NCBI GenBank assembly: GCA_029339195.1
Contig: JAPTJF010000440.1
Coordinates: 1-52,482 of the forward strand
Source: Micractinium sp. NFX-FRZ
Lineage: Eukaryota > Chlorophyta > Trebouxiophyceae > Chlorellales > Chlorellaceae
Direction of reading: 5' to 3'
DNA: 52,482 bases
A program made the translations under genes and the position numbers. The notes below the pieces were generated by a model, which ran no database searches, was not told where the DNA came from, and was given only the letters and a program-made list of their open reading frames with translations. The stretch's first letter is position 1. Each line of letters opens with the position of its first letter. This document shows positions 31,274 to 52,482 of this stretch, one piece after another.

Positions 31274-34200
31274 ATGTCGACTTCCCCAGGCGCTTCCGTC
31301 CGGGTGCCGCAGCTGCTGGACCAGCTGGCAGATCTCTTCTCCAGCCTGCCCACTGCCGTGGATTCTAGCCTGCCCACCACAGTGGAGCAGATTGCCAGCA
31401 TCCACGCATCGGCTGCCGAGCTGTACCGCTTGGTGGATGCAGCTGACCTGCATGCAGACCCACGCTGGATAGGGTGAGATGCTCGCTTCCCTGCCTGCCG
31501 GCCGGCTTGCCTGCCGGCCAGCCTGCCCCTGCCTCCCCTGATTCATGCCTGGTGCTCAACCGCTCCCGCCACCCTGTGTCCGACTCCGTCCGCTCTCTGC
31601 TGGCCCCACCCCACCCCTGCCCGCAGCAAGCTGCTCACCCTGGCCGAACGGCTGGCAAGACTGGACACTGCGCTGGCTGGCTGCAGCCACCAGCTGGATG
31701 AAGAGCCGCTAGAGCACCTGCTGGAGGGCGCCTGCTTCGCCATTGTGGCCAGCCACATATTTGCCATCATCATGGCAGCGCAGCTGCAGCGCAGCGAAGC
31801 ATTCCGCCTGGTGGGCGGCAGCCTGCCCCTGGTGCTGCATGCCGGCCGCCGGCAGCTGGAGCGCGGGGCACAGGAGGCGAGGGCAGGTGGCGCGGTGGCA
31901 CAGCCCTCGCATGCCCAGGGTTTGGACCGCCTCTCCCTGATCTCGACCACCGTCAACCAGCTGTCAGCTGTTGCTTCCGCTGCCAAGCTGCTTAAGATGG
32001 TGGGGGGCATGGAGCTGCTGCTGGTGTGGGCGAAGTCTGGCGGGCGCCCCTCAGAGCTGCTCCCCTGGCTGGCAGCCGTTGGCAACACGCTGCTCTGGGC
32101 GTGGAGCGATACAGGTAGCCTGGGCTGGTGGGACAGCTGGCTGGCTGCTTGCTGGCGCCGTGCACTCCAAGGGTGTCCCTTGCATGCACCCTTTTCGTGT
32201 CGCCTGCACGCACAGCAGGTCTCTGGCCAATGTACGACTCACACTCGGACACTTAGCCGTTCCCACAACTGCTCCCCCTGGACCCTGTTCTCCTGCTGCT
32301 GTGCAGATGGGCGAACCAGCATTGCCAGCGAGCACCTGGCCAGCCTGTGCTTCTTGATCTTCCGCGAAGACCAGCCCAGGCACGCCGCTGCTCTGGCTGC
32401 CGCCCCCGACACGCGGCGGGTGCTGCTGCATGTGGTGCTGCAGCGCATGCTGCCCATGCTAGCTGCAGCCATCGAGGCAGGAGCGGCACAGTCAGGCAGC
32501 AACGGCGACTCAGCGGCGGAGGCATTCGAGCAAGTGGGTCTGCTGCCGTCGGTGCTGTGGGGCCTCCTGGGCGGTGCCACATCTCCTGCGTTTGGCGACG
32601 GCCCAGCCAACACCAGGCAGGCGCTGTGTTGCATGCGGCAGGCAGGCGCTGCAGGTGTGCTAGAGTCGGTGCGCCGCATCGCAGCGGCGCTGCCGCCCAC
32701 CCAGCCTGACAGCTGGCAGCAGGAGCAGTTTGCAGCTGCTCACGTTGCGGTGGCCCGGCTGATGGCAGTCCTGGCGGCAGCGGTGGCCGGCACAGCGCGG
32801 CAGGCGGCAACAGCAGCCGATCTGCAGGAGGAGCAGGAGGCAGTGGCGGCGGCAGTCCTGCGGCTGCTGCCGCGCATGGCAGCGTTGGTTCCTGCGCTGG
32901 CAGCAGCCAGCCAGCCGGCAGATGAGGAGCACTTGAGCGATGCTGCAGCCTGTGCTGCCCAGCTGTTGCAGCTGGCAAGGCGGCTGCCGCTGACGGATGC
33001 GCAGCGCCTGGCAGAGTGGGTCCCGGCAGCTGACGCGTGCCTGCGCATGCTGCCGACACTCGTTCCCTCGGGGGCGGAAGCAGCCTGGCCTGGTGCAAGC
33101 GAGCTGCTGTCCCAAGTGCTGGCCCTATGGGCCGAAGGAGGGCCACAGCTTGCCACCGCTGTGCCGCCGGCAGCAGACGGTGCCTGTGCCAGCCAGTTGC
33201 AGCAGCTGCACGCCACCGGCTGCCGCAGTGTGCACTTCCTGGCGGCGGCTGCGGCTGCAGAGGGCGGCGTGGCAGAGGCGCAGCCTGCACAGCTCCTCCA
33301 CCGCCTGGTGAACGCTGCCATGCTGGGCCTGCACAGCGTGCTGGCAGCAGCGTGCGCGGGCACGCCGCGTGCCGACGAATGCGGCAGCGGGTGAGCTGAC
33401 GAGGAGTGCCTGCCTCTCTCCCCTCTCTGTTGCCCGTTCTGCACCCTGCGTGGCTGGCACCAACACAAGACACTTCTTTCCGCGTGCTCAGGGGAATGCC
33501 GTCCCCACTGTGTGCAGGCGCCTCCAGCTGGCAGCAATGTGCGCAGCGCACTGGGCCGTGCTGCAGGCTGCATTGCCGTCTATGCCTGCCGGCCTTGGCG
33601 GTGCCGCAGGCAGGTCAGCACCCGGCAACGTCGCCTGGCTGACCGACATAGCCAGACCAGCTCTAGGCCTGGTTGCGGTACACTGCACAGCAGTGGCGGG
33701 GGACGAGCTGTTCACAGCCCTGCTGCAGCAAACACTGGAGCCGCGGCAGCACATGGTGGGCACTGCATATACCTGCTGCCTACATGTCTTCGCAGACCAC
33801 CAGCCAGCCTGCCCGCCTGTCTCCTGCCTGCTTGTCTGCCCGCCCGCCTGCCTGCCATCCTGTGTGTTTGCCCGCCTGCCTGCCGGCCCGTGTGTCTGCC
33901 CGCCTGCCCGCCTGCCCGCCTGCCTGCCCGCACGTGGCTACTTTGCACCAAGTGCCCCAGCGGCTTTGCTGCCTCGCAGTCCGTCTCTGACATGGGTGCG
34001 GCTGTAGACGCGCTGGCGACTGCGACCCCCTTGGTTGGGCTCAACGCACGCATGGCACCGCCCCTGGCTGCCTCCGGGCTGCTGGGCTGGCTGCTGCGGG
34101 AGGTCCTGTCTTTTGAGGAGGCCCTGTGGGCGCGCGGGGCGGCGACCGAGGCAGCAGCAGCAGCCAGCGACGAGAGTGGTGAAGCCAAGCTTCAGCTGGT

Positions 34201-35098
34201 GAGTGCAAGTCATGTTTATTATCAGTGGTGTGGCCGAGTATGTAGCAACGGCTGGTGACGCTGGCTTCCAGCTGCTTGCAGCGATGGAGAGGCGGGGAGC
34301 TCAGACGTGGGTGCTTGTGCTTCCTGAGGCTAGCATGGCTGCCCCCGTCCACTGCAAGGGTACCCAAGAGCATGATTGCGCTTGCCTGCCCTCCCTGCCA
34401 TCGGCCACCTGTTCAGCACTGCTGCTCCCGCATTCTGCAACCCCTTGCTGCAGGCCGTGTCGCGGATGCACTTGTGTGTGACCTTGGTGCACGCTTTGGT
34501 GAACACCGCTCAGGCACAAGTTGCAAGGCTGCAGGCCGAAGCATGCCAGCTGAGCATGCAGCAGAATAGCGGCGCCAGCACCAGCAGTACCAGTGCTTTA
34601 GTCGCGGCCATTGAGACAGCAGAGCAGCAGGAGCAGGAGCAGCAGCAGCAGGGGCAGTGCCAACAGAGGCTCTCTGACCTGCAGGCGGCCCTAGAAAACC
34701 TGCCGGCCCTTGGCGAGGTCGTGCAGGCCAGGCAGATCGCTCCTTTGCTGCCCCGCTGGGAGCGCCTGGCGGCAGTGCTGCTCAGGCAGTGGGGGGCGCC
34801 GGAGCAGCAGGCGGCCGACCGGCTGGCGCTGGGACAGGCGGCCGCCGCCCGCAGCTGCGCCAACCTGCGCTGCGCCAACCTGGCCCTGGAGGGCGGGCCG
34901 GGTGCGGGCGAGGGCAAGGGGTGCAAGCGGTGCAGCGCGTGCCGCGCCGTCTACTACTGCTCCACCGCCTGCTCGCATGCCGACTGGCGGGCGGGGCACC
35001 GGCGTGTGTGCCAGGCGCAGGGGGCGGCGCGGCTGGCGGGCGCGGCGCAGCAGGCAACTGCAGCACCTGCAGCACCTGCCGGCAGCGGCAGACATTGA
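31274..35098 (+). CDS. MYND zinc-finger protein, paralogue C
   Basis: Six exons (31274..31473, 31627..32114, 32307..33390, 33518..33755, 33980..34198, 34454..35098) give 957 aa. It is collinear with copies A and B, with identical intron phases. The start (MSTSPGASVRVPQLLDQLADL) aligns with their N termini. LQQLHATGCRSVH and the MYND finger are present. The last exon also has a Gln-rich run (EQQEQEQQQQGQ). Over about 310 bases around the finger it differs from copy B at only about 14 positions, although upstream exons have diverged strongly. It lies in direct tandem 556 bases after copy B. Function unknown. Confidence 0.8.
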
Positions 35099-35431
35099 GG
35101 TGACGGCATGACCCGTGCACAGCAATTGGCGTTCCATGTTGCATGTTGAATTGCTTGATGCGGGGTGGCGGCACTTGCAAGCCCAAGGCATTATTTGCTC
35201 TGGCTCCCTAGACTAGCGTATTGGTTTGCCAAAATGTCTCTTTAATGTGTCCAGTGCTAGTTAGACAACCATGCAAGCTGGATCTCCTCAAGCCACTTCA
35301 TGCTGCCAGGGCCACCTGTTCCCCTGTGCGCTGCGCTGTGCTGCGCCCACCTGGTGGTGGCGGCGGCGGCGCCGCCGCCCGCCGTTGAATGCATGCCGCT
35401 CAGGCGCCCACCTTGTTCAAGGCCATTCAAC
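35099..35431. other. Intergenic region before the SNF2 gene
   Basis: This holds the MYND C 3' flank and the likely SNF2-gene promoter and leader. The reading frame of SNF2 exon 1 stays open back to an ATG at 35300, so part of this could be coding. Confidence 0.5.
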
Positions 35432-46488
<11,057 letters not shown>

Positions 46489-47260
46489 GTGGCTGCGGAC
46501 AGTCACTGCAACGTGCCGCAGAGGCACAAGGTTCGGGCCGGAAAGGCCGGGCCAGGCCCGCCTTAACTGCCCGTGCCAAGCAGGGCTGCCTCCCATCTGA
46601 CACCCACCGCCCCTTGTACACCATCTCAATCTGAATTTCTCCCCCTGCATTCTTCCCGAACTTCATTACCTGCTAGCATCAGGGCTTCGAGGCCCATCTT
46701 GTATCACCCACCACTGACCAGAGAGGGGCCCTTTGTTTGGGATGGAAGTGTGTGTACGCCAAAGCGGCGGAAGGGGCGCGGCGCCCGTGGCGGGCGACGC
46801 CCAGGCAGGCAGCACAGCCCGACAGTCCTGGTGCTGCGGATCACTTCTTTCTGCTGCGCTTGGCATACATCATTGCATGCAATGGTTCCAGTGCAACTGA
46901 GAGAAAGAGACATGCAAGCAGGCTGGTGTGCATGGCGGGCAGGCCGCAAGAGCGGCCGGCCGCCTGGTGTCCCTGCAGGGCTCCGCAAGCAGGGCGGGGG
47001 CGTCTTCCTCTGAGCGGACGGCAAGGCCGGTCAGGGCCCAGCCATGCAGGCATGCAGGCACCACACGGACATAGCGTGATTGGCTCTTGAGGGTGCCGGA
47101 CCAGGTCGGGACACTTCTACACAGCTTCCTCTAGGGAAAGAAATTCCCGCTTGCGTTGCGCAGGAGCCTGCAAATCCTCCAAGTCGAGTTGATCTCTTTC
47201 GTCAGCCCCTTGGCAACCTGCCAGCGTTCACGGCGGGGCCGACAACCGCGCAGCCACACT
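46489..47260. other. Intergenic region between the SNF2 gene and the PLAC8-family gene
   Basis: No gene recognised. It holds the SNF2 3' flank and the PLAC8 promoter and leader. No TGTAA was found downstream of the SNF2 stop. Confidence 0.5.
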
Positions 47261-48455
47261 ATGGCTTTGGAAGCAGGCGGTGCCCAGGGCTACAGGGTGC
47301 CCTTTTGGAGTGAGTATGGCGCCTGACAGCGCGCGAAGGGGCTTCGCGCACTGCTGAGCGGCTCTGCCCCCTCCCCGCGCCGCCGGCTTCGGACCCGCCG
47401 CTCGCGCCGCCCGCATCGGACCTTGCCGCACTGAAGCCCGCGCTAACGCCCCCTCCCGCTGCTTTCCCCCTGGCCCAGAGTGTGGCGGGGACGTGTCCAC
47501 CTGCTGCTCCGTCTTCTGGTGCCCCTGCGTGGTGTATGCCGCCAACAAGCGGGAGGTGGAGGATGACGACCGGTGAGCCGTGTGGGTGATCTCAGCCAAC
47601 GCATGCACCCGGCAACGCCACCCCGCTCAGCAGTTTTCTTTTGCCACGGGCCCCCTTTCCTGGGCAACAGGCTGCTATAGCGTGTTGATGCACACGGGGG
47701 AGCTGTGGCAGTGCTGCTGGGCAGCCAGTTCTTGCAGTGGAAGCCCGCCCCAGGCGCTCAACTCCCTGCCTGCCTGACGTCAGCCGGGTGCACGCTGGCA
47801 GCATCCGCCCCACACAGCGCCACCCCATGCATGCCTGCCGTCCCATGCCTGCGGTGCCAGCACTCCTTCTGCACCCCCACTCCCTCCTCCTTCGGCCTCG
47901 ACTTTCAACTTCCGCCTGCACGTCAACCATGCCTGCCCGCTTCCTGCCCACATGCACCCCATGCATCACACCCTCACTAAGGCATCCTCCTCCCCCCCCG
48001 TACCCCCTGCGCCCGTTGCCCCCCTCCCCCGCAGCTTCTGGCGCTCCACCGCCACCTTCTTCTGCCTCCCCTTTGCCATCAGCTGCGTCCTCACCTCCAC
48101 TCTGGGCAGCCTGCCAGTGGTGGCCTCCTCTGCCGCCGCCGCCAGCGCTTTCAACTGCCTTAGCTGCCTGGCCAACAACGGCGCGATGATGGCTCTGGGT
48201 GCCCCCCTGCGCACCCGCCTGCGCTCTCAGGAGGGCCTGGCAGAGGCGCCCTGCAGCGACCCCCTGGCCTGGTTCATCTGCCCAGGCCTGGCGCTGTGCC
48301 AAGAAGCGGGGCAGCTGAAGCGGGGGCGGGAGGAGCGTGCCGCCGGTGGGTACGGCGGGGTGGCGCTGCAGCCGCCGGAGGAGCAGAGCATGCTCAGCGC
48401 TTCGCCCGGCCTGAAGCTCAGCGCGCCAGACTCCCCCACAATGGCCAAGGTGTGA
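47261..48455 (+). CDS. PLAC8-family cysteine-rich membrane protein
   Basis: Three exons (47261..47309, 47479..47572, 48035..48455) give 187 aa. The N-terminal part has STCCSVFWCPCVVYAANK, the CC....CPC signature of the PLAC8 (plant cadmium resistance / fruit-weight) family. A hydrophobic segment FFCLPFAISCVLTSTLG follows. A second family block is DPLAWFICPGLALCQEAGQLKR. Between them is an Ala/Ser/Leu-rich stretch longer than usual. Plant relatives act in metal export, calcium flux or organ size; the algal role is unknown. The C-terminal tail is polar. The ATG is the first in the open exon before a GTGAGT donor. Confidence 0.8.
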
Positions 48456-49222
48456 TGCGATACCTGCCTGCAGCCCACTCTGGCCGTTGTGGCGTGAGCA
48501 TTGTGCGCCTTGAGCGGCGCAGCAGCCTGCGAAGACGGCTCACAGTTGCGGGCACGGGCCGGGATTGGTCCGCAAGCCCAAGCGGTGCCCAACAGTCGAC
48601 ATGAACGCGTGCGCTGCAGCGTCTGTCCTGCCCACGCATCACTCCCAAGCATCCTCCCCTCTATCTGCGCTACTCACTCACTCCAGCACAAGCACGTTGT
48701 GACACCTTTGTTGCCGTTGCTTTGGCATCAGCGTTGCTATTTCAGCCGAAGAAATCGACTTTGCCCTTGTTGCACTCTTGATGCTCCTGCCGGGCACGGG
48801 CCTGAGCTTCCTTCTAAGAATTCTCAGAACGACTGCTTCTCTTTCTTTTATCTTTCTTGTGAACTTGGGGATGCCTGGCCACCCGTGACGGGCCCCCTTT
48901 CACGCATGCCAGCCTTTCCGGGGCCTTGCAGCGAAGCCCGTCTGCCGTTGTTGCACATGTCCTTCAAGGTCCTACACAGGTCCTTCAATTTGTTGCACTC
49001 CTCCACCCGTGCACATACACCTGTCCCTGAACAACAGACTGCCTGTTGGTTGATAATATATGCGTATTTATTTACACGTCACTTTAATACACAGTTCCTT
49101 TCGGGCCATTCAATAACCGGATAAGAGAACAGGAAGGCAGCGTGCTGCACCAGCAGCAGAGCGGTGATGCCGTCACGAGCAGCCAGCACCTGGCCTCTGT
49201 ATGCAGCTTGTACTGGCAGGCC
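48456..49222. other. Convergent intergenic region
   Basis: This holds the 3' flanks of the PLAC8 gene (+) and the SDR gene (-). An AT-rich patch lies at about 49050-49100. No gene recognised. Confidence 0.5.
49072..49076 (-). terminator. Candidate TGTAA polyadenylation signal for the minus-strand SDR gene
   Basis: Minus-strand TGTAA within an AT-rich patch lies about 147 bases beyond the stop codon at 49223. Confidence 0.4.
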
Positions 49223-52200
49223 TCACATCGCCTTCACAGAGCCCAGGCCCCCATCAACCGCAAGCACCTGCAGGGCAGCGGGCGCGCACAGGGATTGGGG
49301 AACAATCAACCAAGCAATCAACCCAGAAATCAACCAAGCAATCACGGTCAGAATCCACGCCGGGCCAGCAGGGCTCGCGGGAACAAGGTGGGCTGAGCCC
49401 AGCGGGGTCAGCGCGTGGGTGTGTAGGGAGCACGTGGCAATGCCAGTCAGGTTGGTGCGCAAGGGATGGGGCACACCGCCCCTCATGACAGGCGGGGGAG
49501 GGCCCTTCCCCAATCCCTGCTAGGCAGGGCGGCCCCGCTTCTGAGTGGTGGCAGCCGACCAGGGGCACAGCGTGCACAGCACACCTGCCCGGCGCGAGAC
49601 CGAGCAGGAAAGAAATGGCAGCTGCCCACCGTGTGCGCAGCATGCAAAACATGTCACAGAACAGCATGCACAGCACGGCAGCATGCACAGCACACCTGCC
49701 GTGGGACAGCGGTGCAGCCACGCACTGGGTGCACAGCATGCACAGCACAACATAGCGCACCTGTCCCGTGATGAAGCTGTTGCGTGGGTCCAGCAGGAAG
49801 GCGATGGCAGCCGCCACCTCCCCAGGCTCGCCGATGCGCTTCAGGGCGTGCATGGCGGCGCTGGCCTTGAGGGCCGCCTCGCTGCCTGCAGTGGGGTCAC
49901 ATCGATTGGTGTGTGGGAGAATGCAGGCGGGGGCAGAGCGGACATGCGCTTCAGGGCGTGCATGGCGGCGCTGGCCTGGAGGGCCGCCTCGCTGCCTGCG
50001 GGGGTGGGATGAGGGCAAACACTGGTGCATGGGGCGTAGCAGCTGCGGTGCCTCATGGCGAGTGCCACAACCGGGGGGGGGTGCTCACCTCACCTCACGG
50101 CTGCTGAGCTTGCATGAGCCACACACTCGTGCATGTGCTGAACTCACAGTCACAGTTCAGAACCAGGCCCTAGGAGTTGGCACTTCAGGCCCCAAAAAGA
50201 AGTGCCAGCCAGCCAGCCAGCCAGCCGGCCAGCCCGGCAGCACCTCGGCCAACAGTCCACAATGCAGCTGCCCCAGCACGCACCCCCTTGGCGGCGGGAC
50301 CAACCGCAGTACCACAATCGCCTGCCTGCCGACCTCACCGGTGATCCGTGCGGTCATGGGTGTGCGGGTGAGCCCAGGCGCCACGCAGTTCACACGGATG
50401 TTCTGAGGGCAGCAGCAGGTGGGAGGGGGGCAGAGGGATTGGAGGGAGGGGAGGGAGAACGGAGGAGGTAGGACGGAGGAGGAGTACAGGGGGAGCGGGG
50501 TTGGGGAAGAAAGGGCAAAGGAGCACGAAAGCGGGGCGGGGGAGCGGGGAGGGCTTGGGGCACACAAGGGATGTGGTGTGGGTGGCGTGCTGGAGGGTGA
50601 GTGACCACAGCAGCCACAGCAGGCAGGCAGGCGTTCAATGCAGCCAGCCAGGCAGGTGCCCAGCAAGCCAGACACCAGCAGCCAGGGGCAGGGCCCACCT
50701 TTGGTGCGTAGGTGGCAGCGGCGCTCAGTGCCATGGCCGCGATGCCGCCCTGCGGCATGAGGCAGGGGCGAGAGCACGACGTCAGTGGATGCCAGTGGCC
50801 CTTGCCTTGCCTTGCGATGGCGGCGGGTGCAGGCTGCGCGTTGTGCATGGCAGCTGGCGCGCACAGGCACGCATCGGTAGCGCACACATGACTCCCCTGC
50901 AGCGCAGCCGCCCCGCTGCACTGTGGCGCACACGGGGTGCACCACTGCAAGCGCACGCGGGGGGGGGGGGGGTGTAGCTGTCACCGCCTGCTGCTGTGCT
51001 GAACCCAACCCTGGCAGCCTCGTCAGAAGAGAACCTCCCACACTTTGCGCACTCAAAACACACAGGCCCAGAAACCCACCACAGTACGGTATGAGAAGAA
51101 GCCCCATGCTTGGGTGACACACCCACCTTGGCTGCTGCAATGGCTTCGTGGTTGGGGATGCCGTGGCGGGCCACCGCTGATGAGCAAAACACGATGCTGC
51201 CCCCGCCATTCTCCTTTCGCATCATCACCTGTTGTTGCAGGGCAGGGGTGCAACACATTGGCCGCCGACGTGAGACCAGCGCCGCTGTGAACAACCGGGC
51301 TTGTGAGGGGGGTGGGCATGCAGGTTTGGGTAAGCGCGTACATCGGGTGGAGCCCACCACCTGTGCACGCTCCTCGAGGTGTAAACGTAAAGTGCGACAT
51401 GACGTAAGCCGTAGATCACAGCACGCTAGCATGCATCCGCCTCACATCCCAGCCCGTCACAGCACCACAGAACGCACACTAAGCACCCCACCCGCGTCAT
51501 TCTAACCTTGGCAGCGGAGCGCAGCACACCAAAGGAGGACATCAGGTTGATGCGCAGGCAGTCCTCAAACTCTTGCGGGGAGGTGGCGTGCGCTGCGGGG
51601 GCGGCGGTGGGGGGAGGCACAGCATGCGGGGCAGAAATTCACATTCAGCTGCCGAATTACCGACAGTGCAGGTTTGCACTACATTGGCAATCGTCACACT
51701 GACATAAGAAACGACAGCTTGATTGTTCCGGGCCCCACCCAGCGCGGCCAGCGCCCGGCAGCGCCCCGCAGGCCCCCACCCAGCCCGGCGCACCCGACTT
51801 CAGTATCACCGAGCCCACGCAGTTTGCTAGCCCGTCCACCCGTCCATACTGCTTCACTGCCTCCGCCAGCACTTGCTCGATTGCCGCAGGGTCCAATGGA
51901 TCAGCAGCAGCCACTGTCACCGCTGCCGCCCCTGCCGCCGCCGAGCGGTCGGCCACCGCCTGCAGCCGCCCAGCGTCTCGTCCCGACAGCAGCAGCTGCG
52001 CGCCCGGCTGGGCTGCCAGCTGCTCGCACAGAGCGCTGCCAATGCCTCCATTTGCTCCGAATATGACGTAGACGGGGGCTGCGGGTGGGAGGGCAGGTCC
52101 AGGGCAGTGGGGACAGGCGGCGGGAGGGCGGGGAGGCGGCAGCCGGAGAGGCACGGGCCGTTGCTCGGCAAGAGCGTGACCGGTGCATTTGCAGCACACC

Positions 52201-52269
52201 TGCTGGGGCGGCTGCGCTGGAGAAGCCCCGCTGCCAGAGGCCGGCAGCCCTACAGAGTGCCCGCGCCAT
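49223..52269 (-). CDS. Short-chain dehydrogenase/reductase-like protein, probably organelle-targeted, lacking the catalytic Tyr
   Basis: Eight exons on the minus strand (52269..52200, 52078..51794, 51592..51507, 51228..51127, 50749..50699, 50402..50339, 49885..49761, 49267..49223) give 275 aa. The first exon codes MARALCRAAGLWQRGFSSAA, an Arg/Ala/Ser-rich presequence suggesting mitochondrion or plastid. YVIFGANGGIGSALCEQL is the NAD(P)-binding glycine motif. YGRVDGLANCVG and RINLMSSFGVLRSA are SDR landmarks. GSIVFCSSAVA carries the catalytic Ser. Where YxxxK is expected the protein reads EAIAAAK, so Tyr is replaced by Ile. NIRVNCVAPGLTRTPM, RIGEPGEVAAAIAFLL and VLAVDGGLG complete a classical SDR. 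Related NHEAIAAAK proteins exist in cyanobacteria to my knowledge, so this may be a plastid-lineage subfamily. Introns 6 and 7 contain copies of the exon 7 junctions. Confidence 0.85.
49574..49705 (-). repeat. Two decayed copies of the exon 7 donor junction in SDR-gene intron 7
   Basis: The true donor (minus strand ggacag then GTGCGCTATG at 49760) recurs as acggcag then GTGTGCTGTGCATGC (49705-49682) and cgggcag then GTGTGCTGTGCACGC (49594-49574). Confidence 0.7.
49942..50001 (-). repeat. Nearly identical copy of the exon 7 start in SDR-gene intron 6
   Basis: The 60 bases at 49832-49891 (acceptor plus the SEAALKASAAMHALKR coding start) recur at 49942-50001 with only about two or three differences, about 110 bases upstream in transcript direction. 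The copy keeps the CAG acceptor. Confidence 0.9.
50960..50972. repeat. Homopolymer run of about 13 G
   Basis: An uninterrupted G run in intron 4 of the minus-strand SDR gene, C-rich on the coding strand. Confidence 0.9.
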
Positions 52270-52482
52270 TGAGAACGAGGGAATGCGCCACTCCCGGGAG
52301 ACTGTGAGCCGAGAAAAGGCAAACGGAAGGCAATGCAGCGACACTATGCCGCAGCAACTTGCTCAGGGCACCTCTGACGCTCAGCCCCCACACCCAGCGG
52401 ACGCCCACTGCTTCGCGCCCGCAATCTAGCGAGAGTCCGAGGGCTGTTTCGGTCGCTGCGCCCCGCCTGCACCAGACGGATC
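52270..52482. other. 5' flank of the minus-strand SDR gene
   Basis: The window ends 213 bases upstream of the start codon. No other gene can be supported here. Confidence 0.5.

Noticed and set aside
33495..33517. Acceptor GCTCAG at about 33492 for MYND C exon 4
   Set aside because: With two carried-over bases it gives the wrong frame; the acceptor at 33517 restores the conserved AAHWAVLQA segment.
32253..33551. 432-codon minus-strand open frame opposite MYND copy C
   Set aside because: Pro/Ala/Arg-rich shadow of the plus-strand exon 3, with no recognisable motif.

Overview
The window reads as nuclear DNA of a unicellular green alga, most likely a trebouxiophyte of the Chlorella type. It is very GC-rich, its genes are split by many short introns (GT-AG with a clear minority of GC-AG), coding sequence is rich in Ala and Gln runs, several genes are followed by a TGTAA motif (the usual green-algal polyadenylation signal), and every recognisable protein is eukaryotic. 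There are no operons, rRNA, tRNA or CRISPR signals. All gene models below were spliced by eye; in each complete model the exon lengths sum to an open frame and the intron phases match.

Layout: (1) 122-1180 (+), 3' end of a multi-pass membrane protein cut by the window edge. (2) 2115-3538 (+), small Lys-rich FAM32A-like protein. (3) 4081-7221 (+), KTI12, the Elongator-associated P-loop protein. (4) 8039-11280 (-), type II membrane glycosyltransferase-like protein. (5) 11635-15564 (-), MYND-finger protein copy A. (6) 16287-18029 (-), CCDC112 homologue. (7) 18271-22535 (+), extended-SDR reductase (DFR/CCR/3beta-HSD-like). (8) 22865-24970 (-), PHOSPHO-type HAD phosphatase. (9) 26467-30718 (+) and (10) 31274-35098 (+), MYND-finger copies B and C. 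(11) 35432-46488 (+), a 29-exon SNF2 chromatin remodeller with tandem Agenet-like domains at the N terminus and a PHD plus C5HCH finger pair at the C terminus. (12) 47261-48455 (+), PLAC8-family membrane protein. (13) 49223-52269 (-), organelle-targeted SDR that lacks the catalytic tyrosine.

The genes do not form one pathway. The three MYND genes are a local paralogous family (948, 966 and 957 aa) with identical intron positions and phases, one copy lying inverted about 11 kb from the other two; their last exons are far more alike than the rest, which suggests gene conversion.

The most striking signal is in the introns. In at least fifteen introns of six unrelated genes, the intron carries one or more decayed or near-perfect copies of its own flanking exon-intron junction (splice site plus roughly 15-70 bases of exon). 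This points to intron growth by tandem duplication across splice junctions, leaving decoy splice sites or pseudo-exons. Other highlights are five GC-AG introns, a nine-unit heat-shock-element-like array inside a KTI12 intron, and an internal module duplication in the SNF2 protein that preserves an intron position.
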